A stretch of 5,843 nucleotides of DNA from Desulfobacteraceae bacterium (GTDB lineage Bacteria; Desulfobacterota; DSM-4660; Desulfatiglandales; HGW-15): NCBI GenBank assembly GCA_003819975.1, contig RPPU01000315.1:1-5843 (forward strand), in the 5' to 3' direction. Positions 4,509 through 5,843 of this stretch are shown piece after piece. How positions within the stretch are numbered: the stretch's first letter is position 1; every line of letters starts with the position of its first letter. The notes under the pieces were generated by a model that saw only the letters and a program-made list of their open reading frames with translations, searched no databases and had not been told where the DNA came from. The position numbers were made by a program, and so were the translations under genes.

Positions 4509-5714
4509 TCATTTCGATCTCCGGACGGATTTACGGATTTTCTTGACCGGTTCGGGCAGTGCCAGCATTTCCATTTCGCGCTGCAGTTCCTTGCGCAGTT
4601 CTTCTTCGGTCGGTAAATGGAACTGATAGCGGCTGGTAAAAATTTGCCGTTGTTTCTTATCGAGCACATACTTGACCACCATATCGTTCTTGTCGGTGCA
4701 GAGGATCAAGCCGATGGTGGGGTTTTCATCTTTGCCTCTTATTTCCCGGTCGTAATAGTGAACATACATTTGCATCTGCCCGAGATCGCCGTGATTCAGT
4801 TTTTGGGTCTTGAGCTCGATAATGACATAACATTTAAGTTTGATGTGATAAAAGATCAGATCCGGGTAGAAATGATCGCCTTCCAGCGTCAATCGCTTTT
4901 GCCGCTCAACAAAGGCAAAACCGCTGCCTAATTCAAGAAGAAAATCTTTGAGCTTGGAAATCAGCGCGGTTTCAAGTTTGGTTTCAACCAATTGGTGCGA
5001 TTCGGGCAAGTCAAGAAATTCCAAGACATAAGGGTCTTTAATGACATCGATCGGCTTGTTCACCGCCTGACCTTTATTGGCAAGCGCAAGAACGCCTTTT
5101 TTATCGCGGCTTTTTAATAAACGTTCAAACAATAGAGAATTAATCTGCCGTTCGAGTTGCCGTGCGGACCAACCGTTTTTTACGGCTTCAATTTCATAGA
5201 AATTACGCACCGTAATTCTTTTGACTTTTAGTAATGTGCGATAATGTGTCCACGAAAGGTTCGGATTGAGCCGACCAGGTTTCCATGATTCACCATGTGG
5301 TGCGTGTTGAATTGAAGATTGGGCGGAAAGGGTATTTATTCCTTTGTCGGATTTTCGTGTTGATGTGACGGGAATTTCATCGATCCCGGCTTGTGCGTTA
5401 AAGGCGGATTTCCGACGCGGTGCGTCGGAAATTAAATCCGGATAATTTGCATAAAAACGACGGAATAATTCAAGATTATCGACCGAATATCCGGAGCCGA
5501 ATTCCTCCTGAAGCTTTCGAGAAATATCAAAAAGTACGGACGCACCATATTCGGCTCTAATTTCTTTATGCTGTTCCTCCTCAACAATCTCGCGACCGAC
5601 CAACCAGTTTGCAATCACCTGTGTCGTGTTCACTGACCTGGCAACGGTTGCGCGAGCCGATTCCAGAATAGCCCGAATGCGGATATAAAGATCGATTTTT
5701 ATCGGCTTTTTCAT
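4509..5714 (-). CDS. PD-(D/E)XK nuclease domain protein, YhcG/DUF1016 type
   Basis: This 401-residue protein has the two-part layout of the YhcG (DUF1016) family. The N-terminal helical domain covers about residues 8-97 and resumes at 152-200 (LSWTHYRTLLKV, then FYEIEAVKNGWSARQLERQI). The C-terminal nuclease domain covers about 225-370. Its catalytic core is visible: E249 in the KLETAL helix, PD at 284-285, ELK at 300-302, and the following GQMQMYVHYYD (312-322), typical of RecB-like nucleases. A lysine/arginine-rich tail ends the protein. The family is widespread in accessory and defence-like regions and is predicted to cut DNA; its natural role is not settled. The linker at 96-150 contains a palindrome-encoded insert. 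GAGGA (5721-5725) lies 6 nt before the ATG and supports the start. No restriction-modification gene is visible in the window. The gene is intact. Confidence 0.92.
   Translation of the reverse strand: MKKPIKIDLYIRIRAILESARATVARSVNTTQVIANWLVGREIVEEEQHKEIRAEYGASVLFDISRKLQEEFGSGYSVDNLELFRRFYANYPDLISDAPRRKSAFNAQAGIDEIPVTSTRKSDKGINTLSAQSSIQHAPHGESWKPGRLNPNLSWTHYRTLLKVKRITVRNFYEIEAVKNGWSARQLERQINSLLFERLLKSRDKKGVLALANKGQAVNKPIDVIKDPYVLEFLDLPESHQLVETKLETALISKLKDFLLELGSGFAFVERQKRLTLEGDHFYPDLIFYHIKLKCYVIIELKTQKLNHGDLGQMQMYVHYYDREIRGKDENPTIGLILCTDKNDMVVKYVLDKKQRQIFTSRYQFHLPTEEELRKELQREMEMLALPEPVKKIRKSVRRSK
5408..5432. repeat. 11-bp-stem palindrome inserted in the nuclease reading frame
   Basis: ATTTCCGACGC (5408-5418) and GCGTCGGAAAT (5422-5432) are exact inverted copies around a 3-nt loop. 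On the coding strand the palindrome and its next base encode ISDAPRRKS (residues 95-103) at the start of the variable linker between the two halves of the N-terminal domain. A second, nested pair, CGGATTT (5405-5411) and AAATCCG (5434-5440), overlaps the outer edge. It is GC-richer than its surroundings and looks like a small mobile palindromic element kept in frame. Confidence 0.75.
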
Positions 5715-5726
5715 TCCTCTTCCTCG

Positions 5727-5804
5727 TTAAAAAGGATTCATCTGTGGTTTTTCCGGTTTTGGCGCTTTAGATAGATTTTCGACCTTGAGACTGTTAATCG
5801 TCAT
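5727..5804 (-). CDS. Unrecognised 25-codon ORF just upstream of the nuclease gene
   Basis: The ORF starts with ATG at 5804, has the sequence pattern MTINSLKVENLSKAPKPEKP in its first 20 residues, and ends with TAA 12 nt before the nuclease ATG. The nuclease ribosome binding site lies in that gap. Lysine, proline and glutamate are frequent in its second half. In-frame stops at 5838-5843 limit any extension to about 37 codons. No good ribosome binding site precedes the ATG, apart from a GGGG only 3 nt away that is too close. It may be a short leader or coupling peptide, the last piece of a degraded upstream gene, or chance. No family is recognised. Confidence 0.25.
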   Translation of the reverse strand: MTINSLKVENLSKAPKPEKPQMNPF

Positions 5805-5843
5805 GTCCCCATTCGCAACGGGAAAGAACCTATTTGGTTATCA

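Noticed and set aside
1..5843. CRISPR array, tRNA or rRNA genes
   Set aside because: No regularly spaced repeats, cloverleaf-like sequence or conserved rRNA segments were found on reading both strands.

Overview
This window looks like accessory chromosome of an anaerobic or facultative bacterium. Genes of balanced base composition are separated by AT-rich, repeat-laden gaps. Consensus Shine-Dalgarno sequences (AGGAGG or GAGGA) precede several genes. The organism cannot be named from the sequence. The gene mix (FAD/NAD oxidoreductase, MOSC protein, stand-alone ATP-grasp enzyme, REP-associated tyrosine transposase, YhcG-type nuclease) would suit a Desulfobacterota-, Nitrospirota- or Omnitrophota-like genome, but that is inference only.

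Left part (1-1814). The 5' two thirds of an FAD/NAD(P)H oxidoreductase run off the left edge on the minus strand. Divergent to it is a complete MOSC-domain gene (1011-1442, plus). Right behind the MOSC stop lies a short broken remnant: the last ~37 codons of an ABC-transporter ATPase of the LolD/MacB type (about 1448-1561), with no upstream part. Two copies of a 37-bp hairpin-forming element (33/37 identical, mismatches only in the loop region) sit in opposite orientation at 751-787 and 1595-1631 and bracket the MOSC gene and the ABC remnant. The second copy continues into a cluster of GTTCAC/GTGAAC motifs.

Middle (1815-3438). A 387-residue ATP-grasp ligase of unknown substrate lies on the minus strand. 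Upstream of it are about 460 bp without genes but with two perfect 12-bp palindromes and the left boundary of a mobile element.

Right part (3198-5843). A REP-associated tyrosine (Y1/HUH) transposase gene is enclosed by 18-bp inverted repeats (17/18 match) at 3198-3215 and 4435-4452, about 1.25 kb apart. Its better start is the ATG at 4332, set by an AGGAGG 9 nt upstream. A good sigma70-like promoter for it lies partly inside a 13-bp inverted repeat at the same end of the element. Upstream on the same strand is a complete YhcG/DUF1016-type PD-(D/E)XK nuclease. It has an in-frame 11-bp-stem palindrome in its linker and may be coupled to a 25-codon ORF of unknown nature near the window edge.

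The genes do not form one obvious pathway. The common theme is repeat and transposase activity: REP-like elements, a RAYT unit, a palindrome inserted in a gene, and a gene remnant. No CRISPR array, tRNA, rRNA or convincing riboswitch was seen.
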